From: Bacteroidia bacterium
GTDB lineage: Bacteria > Bacteroidota > Bacteroidia > Flavobacteriales > Flavobacteriaceae
Reading direction: 5' to 3'
Assembly: GCA_030428705.1 (NCBI GenBank)
Contig: JAUIDI010000002.1
Location: 620,001-684,000 of the forward strand
DNA length: 64,000 nt
In this document: in pieces, positions 51,680 through 59,940 of the stretch
How positions within the stretch are numbered: the stretch's first letter is position 1
Layout: each line of letters begins with the position of its first letter
Program-made: the position numbers and the translations under genes
Notes under the pieces: generated by a model
Database searches by the model: none
The model's input: the letters and a program-made list of their open reading frames with translations, nothing else
Told to the model about the DNA's origin: nothing

Positions 51680-53002
51680 ATGAATTCCAAAATCTTAAGA
51701 ATCTCCATGATTGCGGCCCTTGCCGGATTTTTATTTGGATTCGACACCGTAGTTATCTCGGGCGCGGAGAAAAAATTGCAAATCCTTTGGGATTCCTCGG
51801 ATGCCTTTCATGGTACGGTAGTTATAGGCATGGCCCTTTTCGGGACGATTGTAGGGGCGGTCTTCGGAGGCATTCCAACTAACAAGATCGGTCGAAAAAA
51901 CACACTTATTTGGATAGGGGTACTTTTTACGGTCTCGGCTATTGGCTCTGCCCTTGCCAATGACCCATATACCTTTGCGCTTGCAAGATTTATTGGAGGT
52001 CTTGGAATCGGCGCTTCAACAGTTGCGGCACCGGCTTATATTTCGGAAATAGCACCTGCAAAACATCGCGGCAGACTGGTCGGTCTCTATCAGTTCATGC
52101 TCGTATTCGGAATTTTGATGGCATTCGTGTCAAATTATGCTTTGAGCAATATGGGCGATAACGATTGGCGGTGGATGGTCGGTGTCGAAGCATTTCCTGC
52201 CATTATTTATACCATGTTCGTTTTTACCGTCCCTAAAAGCCCCCGATGGCTTTTGACCAAAAATCGAATACAGGAGGCGCGGGAAGTTCTTGCCGCAACA
52301 AATCCTGAATTGACCATTGAAACCTTACAGGCCAATATGGACAATGCACTAGAAGAACATGGCGGTTCCGAGAATATTTTCATGAAAAAATATCGATTCC
52401 CCTTGATACTGGCCTTTTTGATTGCATTTTTCAACCAGTTTTCGGGCATCAATGCATTTTTATACTATGCACCCCGAATTTTTGAATCGGCCGGATTGGG
52501 TGAAAGTACCGCCCTATTAAGCAGTATCGGTATCGGAATAACCAATCTGATATTTACTTTGGTCGGCATATTCCTAATCGACAAGTTGGGCCGAAAACAA
52601 TTGATGTATATTGGTTCGGTAGGCTACATACTATCCCTGTCTTTGGTATCAGCAGCCTTCATCTTGGAATGGAACGGAATGGCCGTACCCATTTTTCTCT
52701 TTCTATTTATCGCTTCGCATGCAATCGGTCAAGGCGCGGTTATCTGGGTATTTATCTCGGAAATATTTCCGAACCACCTCAGAGGTTCGGGTCAATCGTT
52801 CGGTAGTTCGACCCATTGGGTACTGGCTTGGCTCATTCCCTCATCAATACCATTTTTGTTCGGATGGATAGGCCCAGGACCAGTGTTTGCCTTTTTTGCC
52901 TTTATGATGGTGCTACAATTATTGTTCGTTCGTTTTATTATGCCGGAGACCAAAGGCGTTTCCTTGGAAGGCTTGAGCAAGAAATTGATGAAAGAAGAAT
53001 AA
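51680..53002 (+). CDS. Sugar porter (MFS, sugar/H+ symporter type)
   Basis: 440 aa, twelve predicted helices. Signatures of the sugar porter subfamily: FGFDTVVISGAEKKLQ at helix 1, GGIPTNKIGRKNTL after helix 2, ARFIGGLGIGASTVAAPAYISEIAPAKHRGRL, PKSPRWLLTKNRIQEAREVL in the central loop, FNQFSGINAFLYYAPRIFE with the substrate-binding QxSGxN-type site, and LRGSGQSFGSSTHWVLAW and PETKGVSLE at the end. It imports a monosaccharide, identity unknown. It ends 150 bp before a 42-aa membrane peptide gene. Confidence 0.9.
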   Translation: MNSKILRISMIAALAGFLFGFDTVVISGAEKKLQILWDSSDAFHGTVVIGMALFGTIVGAVFGGIPTNKIGRKNTLIWIGVLFTVSAIGSALANDPYTFALARFIGGLGIGASTVAAPAYISEIAPAKHRGRLVGLYQFMLVFGILMAFVSNYALSNMGDNDWRWMVGVEAFPAIIYTMFVFTVPKSPRWLLTKNRIQEAREVLAATNPELTIETLQANMDNALEEHGGSENIFMKKYRFPLILAFLIAFFNQFSGINAFLYYAPRIFESAGLGESTALLSSIGIGITNLIFTLVGIFLIDKLGRKQLMYIGSVGYILSLSLVSAAFILEWNGMAVPIFLFLFIASHAIGQGAVIWVFISEIFPNHLRGSGQSFGSSTHWVLAWLIPSSIPFLFGWIGPGPVFAFFAFMMVLQLLFVRFIMPETKGVSLEGLSKKLMKEE

Positions 53003-53152
53003 AAATTCGAATCTTGAAGCGGCACGTCTTATCGATTATTCGGACCGTTCATCGCCCGAACACACTAACTTTGAAGTAGTTAGTCGAAATAAATGCCGAA
53101 AAATCCTATTATTTGACTTCAAATCACTACATTTAAGGTAAATAATAATATC

Positions 53153-53281
53153 ATGGAACAGGAAATTACCTTCGGCGTAAGGTTATTGAACGGTTTCTTA
53201 AGTGTAATGGTAGTGGTTTTGGTAGGTATTTTACTTGCCGTTGTAGTTAGCCTTATACTTTGGGCGTTCGGTTTCTTTTAG
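53153..53281 (+). CDS. 42-residue single-span membrane peptide
   Basis: An ATG at 53153 opens a 42-codon frame closed by TAG at 53281. The product begins MEQEITFGVRLLNGFLSV and then has one hydrophobic helix (VMVVVLVGILLAVVVSLILW), ending AFGFF. A terminator follows 73 bp later, which supports a transcribed unit. I see no family name. An alternative is non-coding sequence, but a frame with a sharply hydrophobic segment and a polar N-terminus is unlikely by chance. Confidence 0.5.
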   Translation: MEQEITFGVRLLNGFLSVMVVVLVGILLAVVVSLILWAFGFF

Positions 53282-53353
53282 ACAATGCCGTATTAATTTC
53301 CCCAAATTTTTATGCCCCTATTTATTGTTTATTATTTTGATTTTGACAAATAC

Positions 53354-53383
53354 CAAAAAAAGCCCCTTAAAGGGGCTTTTTTA
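53354..53383. terminator. Bidirectional terminator
   Basis: Stem AGCCCCTT/AAGGGGCT with a TA loop, seven A on the left and six T on the right. It serves the 42-residue peptide gene on plus and the 74-residue gene (stop 53400) on minus. Confidence 0.9.
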
Positions 53384-53399
53384 TTCCAAATCTCTAAAT

Positions 53400-53624
53400 C
53401 TAATCTACGGTAAGCCTACCGTTCAATCGTTTATCGATTTTCTTTTTCTTTACAGTTATTCGCTTCATGAGATCCATTAGCTTTTCATCTTTGGTCTCCT
53501 TATATACCTCGTTGATCTTCAATATTAATTCCTTGGCTTCGCGAGAAGCCGTTACCCTATCGCTAGTAGACATATTGCTCATTTTCCTACTCTCGAATTC
53601 CAGGGCCAGTTCAGTAAAATCCAT
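53400..53624 (-). CDS. Small basic helical protein, unknown function
   Basis: 74 aa: MDFTELALEFESRKMSNM then SDRVTASREAKELILKINEVYK and a Lys-rich run (KKKKIDKRLNGRLTVD). It is predicted entirely helical with no signal. Bordered by a terminator. Not recognised. Its charge suggests a nucleic-acid or ribosome contact, but this is a guess. Confidence 0.6.
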   Translation of the reverse strand: MDFTELALEFESRKMSNMSTSDRVTASREAKELILKINEVYKETKDEKLMDLMKRITVKKKKIDKRLNGRLTVD

Positions 53625-54012
53625 GCTTGTTTTTATGCTAAGATACTCTACACCAAAAGGTTTTAGTGCAAGTATCCATTGTTAATTCTTATTAAATAAT
53701 CAGCTTTCTATATTTGTGAAAACTTTAATACGCACAATATAGTAAGTGAAATCTTAAATATAACTTAAATCATAATATTTTATATAAAAAATAATCGGAC
53801 TTAAACGACTTCCCATATTTTATGTAATCAGTCCAATTGAATCCATCTAAGCTTTTTCGATAAAAAACCCTTCGCTATGCGAAGGGTTTTTTTAAGGTTC
53901 TTATAATGTTGGGTCGAAATGTTCAGATAAGGGCATTTCAGTTCATACTAAATTTTCCCATTCCCTAAGACCTCGATTTCATATTCAAAGGCTCCCTCTT
54001 TTTAATCACTCA
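53625..54012. other. 388-bp intergenic region
   Basis: AT-rich, with no open frame of note. It holds TATATTTG at 53709-53716 on the plus strand (a -7 match with no good -33), and a very strong hairpin AACCCTTCGC/GCGAAGGGTT with a TAT loop and T runs on both sides (53862-53894). The hairpin best serves the minus-strand gene that ends at 54013. A plus-strand small RNA of about 170 nt from 53722 to 53894 is also possible but unproven. Confidence 0.4.
53862..53894 (-). terminator. Terminator of the gene at 54013-54576
   Basis: Ten-bp stem AACCCTTCGC/GCGAAGGGTT with a TAT loop, with A and T runs on both sides, 118 bp past the stop at 54013. It could act in either direction. Confidence 0.8.
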
Positions 54013-54576
54013 TTAATTTTCAAAACCATGAGCCAATTTGGCAGTAAGTGCCTTCGACCTTTTGAAGAATCTCAGTATCGGTTCAAAATAGCTGGAAACT
54101 GCATAACGCTCAAAATCAAAACGTAAAATAACTTGGGGCGCTTCACCATCATTGATTTTGAGTCCGTTTCCAATCTCAAAATCAAGATACTCCAAACCGT
54201 AAATAGGTTTGATGCTTCGGTCGCTATAGCCAAAACTGTTTCCTGAACTATTCAGGTAAAACCTAAAAGCGGTATATTCCCCGGCACCAAGTTCAAGTAC
54301 ATTTTTTAATCTTATAAAAAGTCCAGTGTGTATGCCTTTTAGGTTTAGACACGTCTTCTGCTGGAAATCCTTAATTAAATACTCCTTACCTCGCCCATCC
54401 AGTGTGGAGAGCCTCGTAACGTTGAGTATCATTTCAGAAACCCCTTTTTTATTGGCATCTTCATTTTTGAGTGTCAAATCCGCTACCTTTTTACCTTCAG
54501 CGTTCCATTGGTCGACCAACTCAAAAGAAAATGGAATCGTTTGCCATATCGTTGGGTAAAACCTCATTTTTTTCAT
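54013..54576 (-). CDS. Unknown cytoplasmic beta-rich protein
   Basis: 187 aa, no signal peptide. ATG at 54574-54576 (MKKMRFYPTIWQTIPF). Beta-rich pattern with alternating hydrophobics (IHTGLFIRLKNVLELGAGEYTAFRFYLN, YGLEYLDFEIGNGLKIN, QVILRFDFERYAVSSYFEPILRFF). I do not recognise the family. It is a single-gene unit with a strong terminator and 136 bp to the MFS gene upstream. Confidence 0.55.
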   Translation of the reverse strand: MKKMRFYPTIWQTIPFSFELVDQWNAEGKKVADLTLKNEDANKKGVSEMILNVTRLSTLDGRGKEYLIKDFQQKTCLNLKGIHTGLFIRLKNVLELGAGEYTAFRFYLNSSGNSFGYSDRSIKPIYGLEYLDFEIGNGLKINDGEAPQVILRFDFERYAVSSYFEPILRFFKRSKALTAKLAHGFEN

Positions 54577-54712
54577 AGTTGTGTGTATTTAAATTATACG
54601 CTGCAAAATTCGGCAACAACGGTTTTTGAAAGAACTCCAATTTTCTCATATTTATATGCCCCATTAACCCCTGCTAGCAGTTAGGTACTGATTATCAACA
54701 AAATAAGTAGTG

Positions 54713-55912
54713 TCAATTGGAAAATACCATACCTCTCCGCCTACGGCTCTTTTGCTTTCTATACAATAGCAATCCGACCGCGATCGTGACCCCAAGAAAA
54801 GCCAGTATGGCCCCTATAAATCCGGCGGAGGTCACTCCGTAGCCATAAGCGATAGGAAGGCCGGCTAAATATGCCCCGGAAGCATTACCCATGTTAAAAG
54901 CGCTTTGATTCATGGACGAACCTAACATTTCAGAACCCTTAGCGGTATTGATAATGGCCATTTGAATAGGTGTCGCAACGGTAAACGAGACCATACCGAT
55001 AACAAAAGTAAGTACCATTACCGCATACGGGTCGAACGCTAGAACTGTATTGACCAACAACACCAACACCATCGTGGATAGGCTTATGGCAACCGCCTTT
55101 AGAGGGGAGAATAGATTTGCCATCTTGGCACCCATAAAATTACCGATAACCATACCGAGGCCAGCAAGGATCATGGCATAGCTAACCATATTTTGAGAAA
55201 GATGGGCCACTTGGGTAATCAATGGGGCAATATAACTGTACCATGCAAAAAAACCGCCTGTACCGATGGTGGTCAGGACAATCAAAGCCCATAGTTCAGC
55301 ATTTCTAATTCCCTTTTCTTGCCTATCGATTGATGTTAGGGGCTCCTCTTTAAGTTTGGGCATCCATAGAAAAATACCGGCCATGGTAAGCACCCCTACA
55401 ACGCCCACCATTATAAACGATGTGCTCCAGTGGTACTCATGGCCCAAATATGTCCCTATAGGTACCCCAATTACATTGGCAACAGTTAGCCCAGCGAACA
55501 TAATCGCAATGGCCTGGGCCGCTTTTCCCTCTCTGGCCAATCTTCCGGCGACCACCGCGCCAATACCAAAAAATGCCCCATGAGGTAAACCTGAAAAAAA
55601 TCGCATTATGAGCATTATACCATAATTAGCAGAAAAGGCGGACAACGTATTGAAAACCGTAAACCAAATCATTAGCATCAAGAGCATACGATGCGGGGGG
55701 ATTTTTTTACTTATGCCGGTAAGTAAAGGTGCGCCCACGACCACTCCCAAAGCATAGGCGGCGATGAAGTGCCCCGCTTGGGGAATGGTTATATCCATAG
55801 CACCTGCGACATCGGGCAGGATACCCATTATTACAAATTCGGTAAGCCCTATTCCGAATCCACTTATGGCCAAGGCCAACAGGGCCTTCTTGTTCGAAAC
55901 TTCCTTTTTCAT
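54713..55912 (-). CDS. MFS transporter of the AraJ/drug-efflux type
   Basis: 399 aa, twelve helices, DHA1-like. The N-terminal half carries LTEFVIMGILPDVAGAM and GVVVGAPLLTGISKKIPPHRMLL (motif A region after helix 2), RFFSGLPHGAFFGIGAVVAGRLA (helix 4) and the helix 5 motif VIGVPIGTYLG. The C-terminal half includes TVATPIQMAIINTAKGSEMLGSSMNQSAFNMGNASGAYLAGLP, typical of AraJ-type proteins. It probably exports small molecules; substrate unknown. No adjacent regulator. Confidence 0.88.
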   Translation of the reverse strand: MKKEVSNKKALLALAISGFGIGLTEFVIMGILPDVAGAMDITIPQAGHFIAAYALGVVVGAPLLTGISKKIPPHRMLLMLMIWFTVFNTLSAFSANYGIMLIMRFFSGLPHGAFFGIGAVVAGRLAREGKAAQAIAIMFAGLTVANVIGVPIGTYLGHEYHWSTSFIMVGVVGVLTMAGIFLWMPKLKEEPLTSIDRQEKGIRNAELWALIVLTTIGTGGFFAWYSYIAPLITQVAHLSQNMVSYAMILAGLGMVIGNFMGAKMANLFSPLKAVAISLSTMVLVLLVNTVLAFDPYAVMVLTFVIGMVSFTVATPIQMAIINTAKGSEMLGSSMNQSAFNMGNASGAYLAGLPIAYGYGVTSAGFIGAILAFLGVTIAVGLLLYRKQKSRRRRGMVFSN

Positions 55913-56317
55913 AGCATTTTGTTATTAGGTTATCATCAAACTAAAAAACACTTCTATTTCTTAGGCAAATTTCCAAAAGAAACAGGGGAAGGAATACTTC
56001 TTTATTATCCAATATATGTGCTGTATTGCCATGATTGGCAAATAATACAACTATTTGGGTTAAAATAGCACAGAAAGTGGCCGTCCCCATAGACGGCACA
56101 CCACATGATATCCTAAAAAATGGTCATCTTCGCTACTCTATTACCGATGAGATGGTACTTTCATTGAGTGGAATTAATAGTTTTTCTTCCGAAAAATAGC
56201 TTGGGCAATTAGGATAATTCAATTCTTCAACGCTCTTTTAAAACCGTCACTCCAAAATTTTCCTAAAAATGTTTTATATCTTTACACTTATTTTGCTTTT
56301 TGGAAAAGAGAATTTTG
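55913..56317. other. Intergenic region upstream of the metal-linked TBDR cluster
   Basis: No confident gene. A 48-codon plus-strand run between 56056 and 56199 (reads VKIAQKVAVPIDGTPHDILK, then NGHLRYSITDEMVLSLSG) is open but lacks an ATG and a recognisable family; it may be a gene remnant. Near the right edge TATCTTTA (56277-56284) resembles a -7 box for the downstream cluster, without a clear -33 element. Confidence 0.3.
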
Positions 56318-56662
56318 GTGAATACGGATACAGGGAAACAAATAGGACATGTAATCGCCGCATTGATGCTAATGGCTGCATTGATGCTACCGACTACTGT
56401 TCAATTTTCCCATATCGTCGAGGGCGAAGGGCATGAGCAGATCGATTGCAAAGAACAGAGCACCCATATTCATCAAAATGTTCCCGATTGCCAGGTATGT
56501 CAATTTCATTTGGCCTCTTTCAATTATGATCTGGCTCAATATCCAGATTTCGCACCCATTGTGGTACCGGCAAGAATTGAAAGTCAGTTTCGAGCCTTAA
56601 GACTTCATTCCTTTAAAGTAACGAATACCCAGTTAAGGGCACCCCCACAATTTCTTAGTTAA
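56318..56662 (+). CDS. Small His/Cys-rich exported protein, first gene of a TBDR cluster
   Basis: 114 aa from GTG at 56318. The purine-rich AAAAGAGAA just upstream is the nearest thing to a ribosome site; TTG starts at 56300 and 56315 are alternatives. One hydrophobic helix (VIAALMLMAALMLPTTV) is followed by a metal-binding-looking region: HIVEGEGHEQIDCKEQSTHIH and PDCQVCQFH. It ends 37 bp before the receptor. Genes of this plan precede metal-related TonB receptors in Flavobacteriia, from memory. A metal chaperone or sensor role is inferred. Confidence 0.65.
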   Translation: MNTDTGKQIGHVIAALMLMAALMLPTTVQFSHIVEGEGHEQIDCKEQSTHIHQNVPDCQVCQFHLASFNYDLAQYPDFAPIVVPARIESQFRALRLHSFKVTNTQLRAPPQFLS

Positions 56663-56699
56663 AAAAAGAACCCAGTTTTATTTTAATTAAGAATCCCAT

Positions 56700-59099
56700 A
56701 TGCGTTTCTATGTATTGGTATTACTGTTATTGAGCAGTGTACCGTCTATATCGCAAAATTGTAATTATACCCTTTCGGGCACCGTGGTCGACCTACATGA
56801 CGGTTCGGTTTTGGTCGGTGCATTGCTGATCGTAGCTGGTACGGAACAGGCGGTTGTGACCGATGTGGATGGAAAATTCGTCATTCCCGGTCTATGTGAG
56901 AACACCTATTCCATACAGGTTTCCCATCCCTATTGTACGACAAGGGGGTTTTCCGTTAAAGTATCGGGCAATATGACCCGAAATTTCCAATTGGAACATC
57001 ATTTGGAAGAGCTCAATGAAGTGACGCTTCAGGGCAAAGCTTTCCAAAACAAGACCAAAACCTCTTTTGAAAACGAAATTTCAAAAGACGAATTGGAACG
57101 TTTCAGTAACGGTTCTTTGGGTGATGCCCTCAATAGCTTGAGCGGTGTCTCATCATTGAACACGGGAAATACGGTGGTAAAACCTTTGATAAACGGCCTG
57201 CATAGCAGCCGTGTGGTCATAATGAACGATGGGGTACGGATGGAAGATCAGGAATGGGGAGCCGAACATGCGCCCAATATGGACATCAATACCGCTGGAA
57301 ATATTACCTTGATCAAAGGAGCGGGAGCTTTGCAGTTCGGTGGCGATGCCGTTGGTGGGGTCATTATCGCAGAGGCGCCGAAAGTTTCGGTAAAGGATAG
57401 TCTCTACGGAAAGACCTCATTGACCGGGGCATCGAACGGAAGGGGTGGTTCCCTGACCTCTCGGCTTACCAAAAGCTTTCAGAGCGGTTGGTACGGTACC
57501 GTACAGGGAACCGTGAAACGATTTGGCGATTTTGAAGCACCGGATTACATGCTTAGCAATACCGGTATTTTTGAGCGCAATGCTTCTTTGCGTATAGGCC
57601 TAAATCGTTTCGCCTATGCGATAGAAGCCTATTATTCATTGTTCAAGAACGAGATCGGTATTTTACGGGCTTCCCATTTAGGTGGGGCACAAGATCAATT
57701 GCGGGCCATCAATAGTGACCGCCCGTTGATCATTACCGATTTTACGTATGACATCGCCGAACCCAGACAAGATGTTACCCACCATTTGGCTATGCTTAAG
57801 GCATTCAAACGGTTCGATGGTTTGGGCAAAGTGAGCCTGCAATATGATTTTCAGCGAAACCATAGGCTTGAATTCGATATCAGACGTGGGGATGATAGGG
57901 ATAAGGCCTCTTTGGACCTGCAGTTGGATACGCATACGTTGATGCTCGATCTTCATTCCAGTTTCTCCGATGCGATGGAATTCAAGACTGGGTTATCTGC
58001 TCGATACCAGAACAATTTCGCCAATCCCGATACAGGTGTAAGGCGTTTGATTCCCGATTATGACAAATATGATCTGGGCATTTATGGAATCGTGGATTAT
58101 CGATTGAACGAAAACTGGTTGTTAGAGGCAGGCGGACGTTTTGACTATACCTATATGGATGTTTTCAAGTTTTATCGCACCTCTTTTTGGGAGTCACGTA
58201 ACTATGACGAGCTTTTTCCGGAAATAGTAATAGAAGAGACAGGAAACCAGATTTTGACCAATCCGCAATTGAATTTTTATAACGCTTCAGCAACGGCCGG
58301 GGCGACCTATTCTTTTAAGGATGACTATAAACTGTTCTTGAATTACTCATTGGCCACCCGCGCACCTAATCCTTCGGAACTTTTTAGTGAGGGATTGCAC
58401 CATTCGGCCTCCCGGATCGAGTTAGGAGATCTGCGTTTCAATTCCGAGACGGCTCATAAATTTTCCTCGACCCTGCAGCGTGAAAATGAAAATTTCGGTT
58501 TCTCGTTGAATCCGTATATCAATTTGATCAATGATTTTATCGTTATCGAGCCTACGGAAATCCAACAGACCGTTAGGGGTAATTTTCAAGTTTGGGAATA
58601 CCGCCAGACCAATGCCCGATTATTGGGTGTGGATGTGGATGCATCCTATGCATTCACCGAGAATTTCCGTTTTGACCACCAATTTTCTTTGGTCAAAGGA
58701 TATGATCGTAGTCAAAAGGAAGCCTTGATAGATATTCCGCCGGTCAGTACCAAAAACGGACTGGTCTATCAAAATCGGGATTTCAATAATGTATGGTTGC
58801 AACTGCAAAGCGAGTATGTGTTTCGGCAGAACGAATTTCCCGATAACAACTTTGAAGTGTTCATACCAGAAACCGATACGTTTGAAACCGTGGATGTGAG
58901 TACCCCGCCAGATGCGTACCATTTACTAAATTTTAATTCAAGTATCGACTTTAGCATAAACCAAAAGTCAACACTTACGGTAGGTTTTGAAGTGACCAAT
59001 ATTTTGAACACTTCCTATCGAAACTACTTGAACCGACTGCGTTACTATGCAGACGATTTGGGTAGAAACTTTTTACTTCATCTTAGAATTAATTATTAA
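56700..59099 (+). CDS. TonB-dependent receptor (probable metal or metallophore uptake)
   Basis: 799 aa. Signal peptide MRFYVLVLLLLSSVPSISQ; CarboxypepD_reg-like domain at about 22-105 (YTLSGTVVDLHDGSVLVGALLIV, DGKFVIPGL); plug at about 120-230 (LGDALNSLSGVSSLNTGNTVVKPLINGLHSSRVVIMNDG, QEWGAEHAPNMDINTAGNITLIKGAGALQFGGDAVGGVI). The barrel ends LLHLRINY. The EWG-EHAP segment is typical of receptors close to ZnuD/CopR-like metal or siderophore types. Cargo is inferred from the His/Cys-rich neighbour. It is followed 17 bp later by a lipoprotein gene. Confidence 0.9.
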   Translation: MRFYVLVLLLLSSVPSISQNCNYTLSGTVVDLHDGSVLVGALLIVAGTEQAVVTDVDGKFVIPGLCENTYSIQVSHPYCTTRGFSVKVSGNMTRNFQLEHHLEELNEVTLQGKAFQNKTKTSFENEISKDELERFSNGSLGDALNSLSGVSSLNTGNTVVKPLINGLHSSRVVIMNDGVRMEDQEWGAEHAPNMDINTAGNITLIKGAGALQFGGDAVGGVIIAEAPKVSVKDSLYGKTSLTGASNGRGGSLTSRLTKSFQSGWYGTVQGTVKRFGDFEAPDYMLSNTGIFERNASLRIGLNRFAYAIEAYYSLFKNEIGILRASHLGGAQDQLRAINSDRPLIITDFTYDIAEPRQDVTHHLAMLKAFKRFDGLGKVSLQYDFQRNHRLEFDIRRGDDRDKASLDLQLDTHTLMLDLHSSFSDAMEFKTGLSARYQNNFANPDTGVRRLIPDYDKYDLGIYGIVDYRLNENWLLEAGGRFDYTYMDVFKFYRTSFWESRNYDELFPEIVIEETGNQILTNPQLNFYNASATAGATYSFKDDYKLFLNYSLATRAPNPSELFSEGLHHSASRIELGDLRFNSETAHKFSSTLQRENENFGFSLNPYINLINDFIVIEPTEIQQTVRGNFQVWEYRQTNARLLGVDVDASYAFTENFRFDHQFSLVKGYDRSQKEALIDIPPVSTKNGLVYQNRDFNNVWLQLQSEYVFRQNEFPDNNFEVFIPETDTFETVDVSTPPDAYHLLNFNSSIDFSINQKSTLTVGFEVTNILNTSYRNYLNRLRYYADDLGRNFLLHLRINY

Positions 59100-59116
59100 T
59101 TTTTTAAACAAAAACT

Positions 59117-59674
59117 ATGAGAAATTTGAAATTTTTAAGCCTAGTATTATTTACCGGTCTTCTATATACTGCTTGTTCGAACGATGACGATAACACGCCA
59201 GATCCAGTAAACGAAGAGGAAGTAATCACTACATTGACGGCTACCCTTACCCCTGATGGGGGTGGTACGACCATTACCCTCCAAACCCGTGATCTGGACG
59301 GTGACGGACCTAATGCCCCTGAGGTAACGGTTTCAGGAAATTTGGCCACTGGAGTTACCTACAATGGTAGCATTGTTTTATTGAACGAGACCGAAACCCC
59401 TGCCGAGAACATTACCGAAGAAGTAATGGAAGAAGCCGAGGAACACCAGTTTTTTTACACTACTGGTGGCGGACTTGAAGTAACCACGGTATATGTAGAT
59501 ATGGATAGTGACGGTAACCCTTTGGGAACTGAATTCACGCTTACTGCGGGAAACCCTAGTTCGGGAACGCTTACCTTTACATTACGCCACGAGCCTACAA
59601 AACCTAACACAGGACTCTCTGACGCCGGAGGCGAGACCGATATTGCAGCTACGTTCAATGTTACTGTCGAGTAG
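59117..59674 (+). CDS. Lipoprotein of the TBDR cluster
   Basis: 185 aa. Leader MRNLKFLSLVLFTGLLYTAC with lipobox YTAC and an acidic NDDDNTPDP tail. The mature part is beta-rich (TTLTATLTPDGGGTTITLQTRD, SGTLTFTLRHEP, TDIAATFNVTVE), with acidic stretches (TEEVMEEAEEHQFF) that could bind a cation. Such proteins are annotated in relatives as type 1 periplasmic binding fold proteins, a label the sequence does not clearly support. Probably receptor-associated, last of the three-gene cluster; a terminator follows at once. Confidence 0.7.
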   Translation: MRNLKFLSLVLFTGLLYTACSNDDDNTPDPVNEEEVITTLTATLTPDGGGTTITLQTRDLDGDGPNAPEVTVSGNLATGVTYNGSIVLLNETETPAENITEEVMEEAEEHQFFYTTGGGLEVTTVYVDMDSDGNPLGTEFTLTAGNPSSGTLTFTLRHEPTKPNTGLSDAGGETDIAATFNVTVE

Positions 59675-59702
59675 CCAGAATGTGTTCTTTTTTTAACAAC
59701 AA

Positions 59703-59730
59703 AAAAGCCGACTTTTAAAAGTCGGCTTTT
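59703..59730 (+). terminator. Terminator of the TBDR cluster
   Basis: Hairpin AAAAGCCGACTT/AAGTCGGCTTTT with a four-base TTAA loop, ending in a T run. It is the last chromosomal feature before the tRNA fragment. Confidence 0.9.
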
Positions 59731-59737
59731 CTCTTTG

Positions 59738-59787
59738 TACAGGCGGAGAGACTCGAACTCTCACACCTTGCGGCACTAGATCCTAAG
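59738..59787 (-). other. Truncated tRNA-Leu(UAG) 3' half, left attachment site
   Basis: On the minus strand the sequence runs CTTAGGA TCTAG, TGCCGCAAGGTGTGA, GAGAG TTCGAGT CTCTC, CGCCTGT A. That is the anticodon loop (anticodon TAG), the 3' strand of the anticodon stem, the class II variable arm, the complete T arm and the acceptor 3' strand with discriminator A. The 5' strand of the anticodon stem is replaced by AAAAA, and no D arm or 5' acceptor follows. The cut lies exactly at the 5' edge of the anticodon loop, the usual crossover site of tyrosine recombinases in tRNA genes. It is a displaced att copy, not a functional tRNA. Confidence 0.85.
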
Positions 59788-59860
59788 TTTTTTCTAATTT
59801 GTACTCAAAAATATTAAAATACCTTTATATCAGCTACTTACGTAATTTTTGAAATCAAAT

Positions 59861-59890
59861 AAAACCATTAAGAACCATATAAAACCATCA
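59861..59890 (+). repeat. Three phased 10-bp repeats, candidate recombinase arm sites
   Basis: aaaaccatta, agaaccatat and aaaaccatca lie end to end, so the ACCAT core recurs every 10 bp, one helical turn. They lie between the att fragment and the integrase start (51 bp before it). The position and phasing suit binding by the integrase arm domain or an accessory factor. Confidence 0.55.
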
Positions 59891-59940
59891 TTTGTTTTAA
59901 CATTGTTTTACCAATTTATGTATCTTTATAAAAATCACAA

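Noticed and set aside
56056-56199. 48-codon run upstream of the metal cluster as a gene
   Set aside because: No ATG, no family motif and no upstream signal. It may be a remnant, but it cannot be called a gene.
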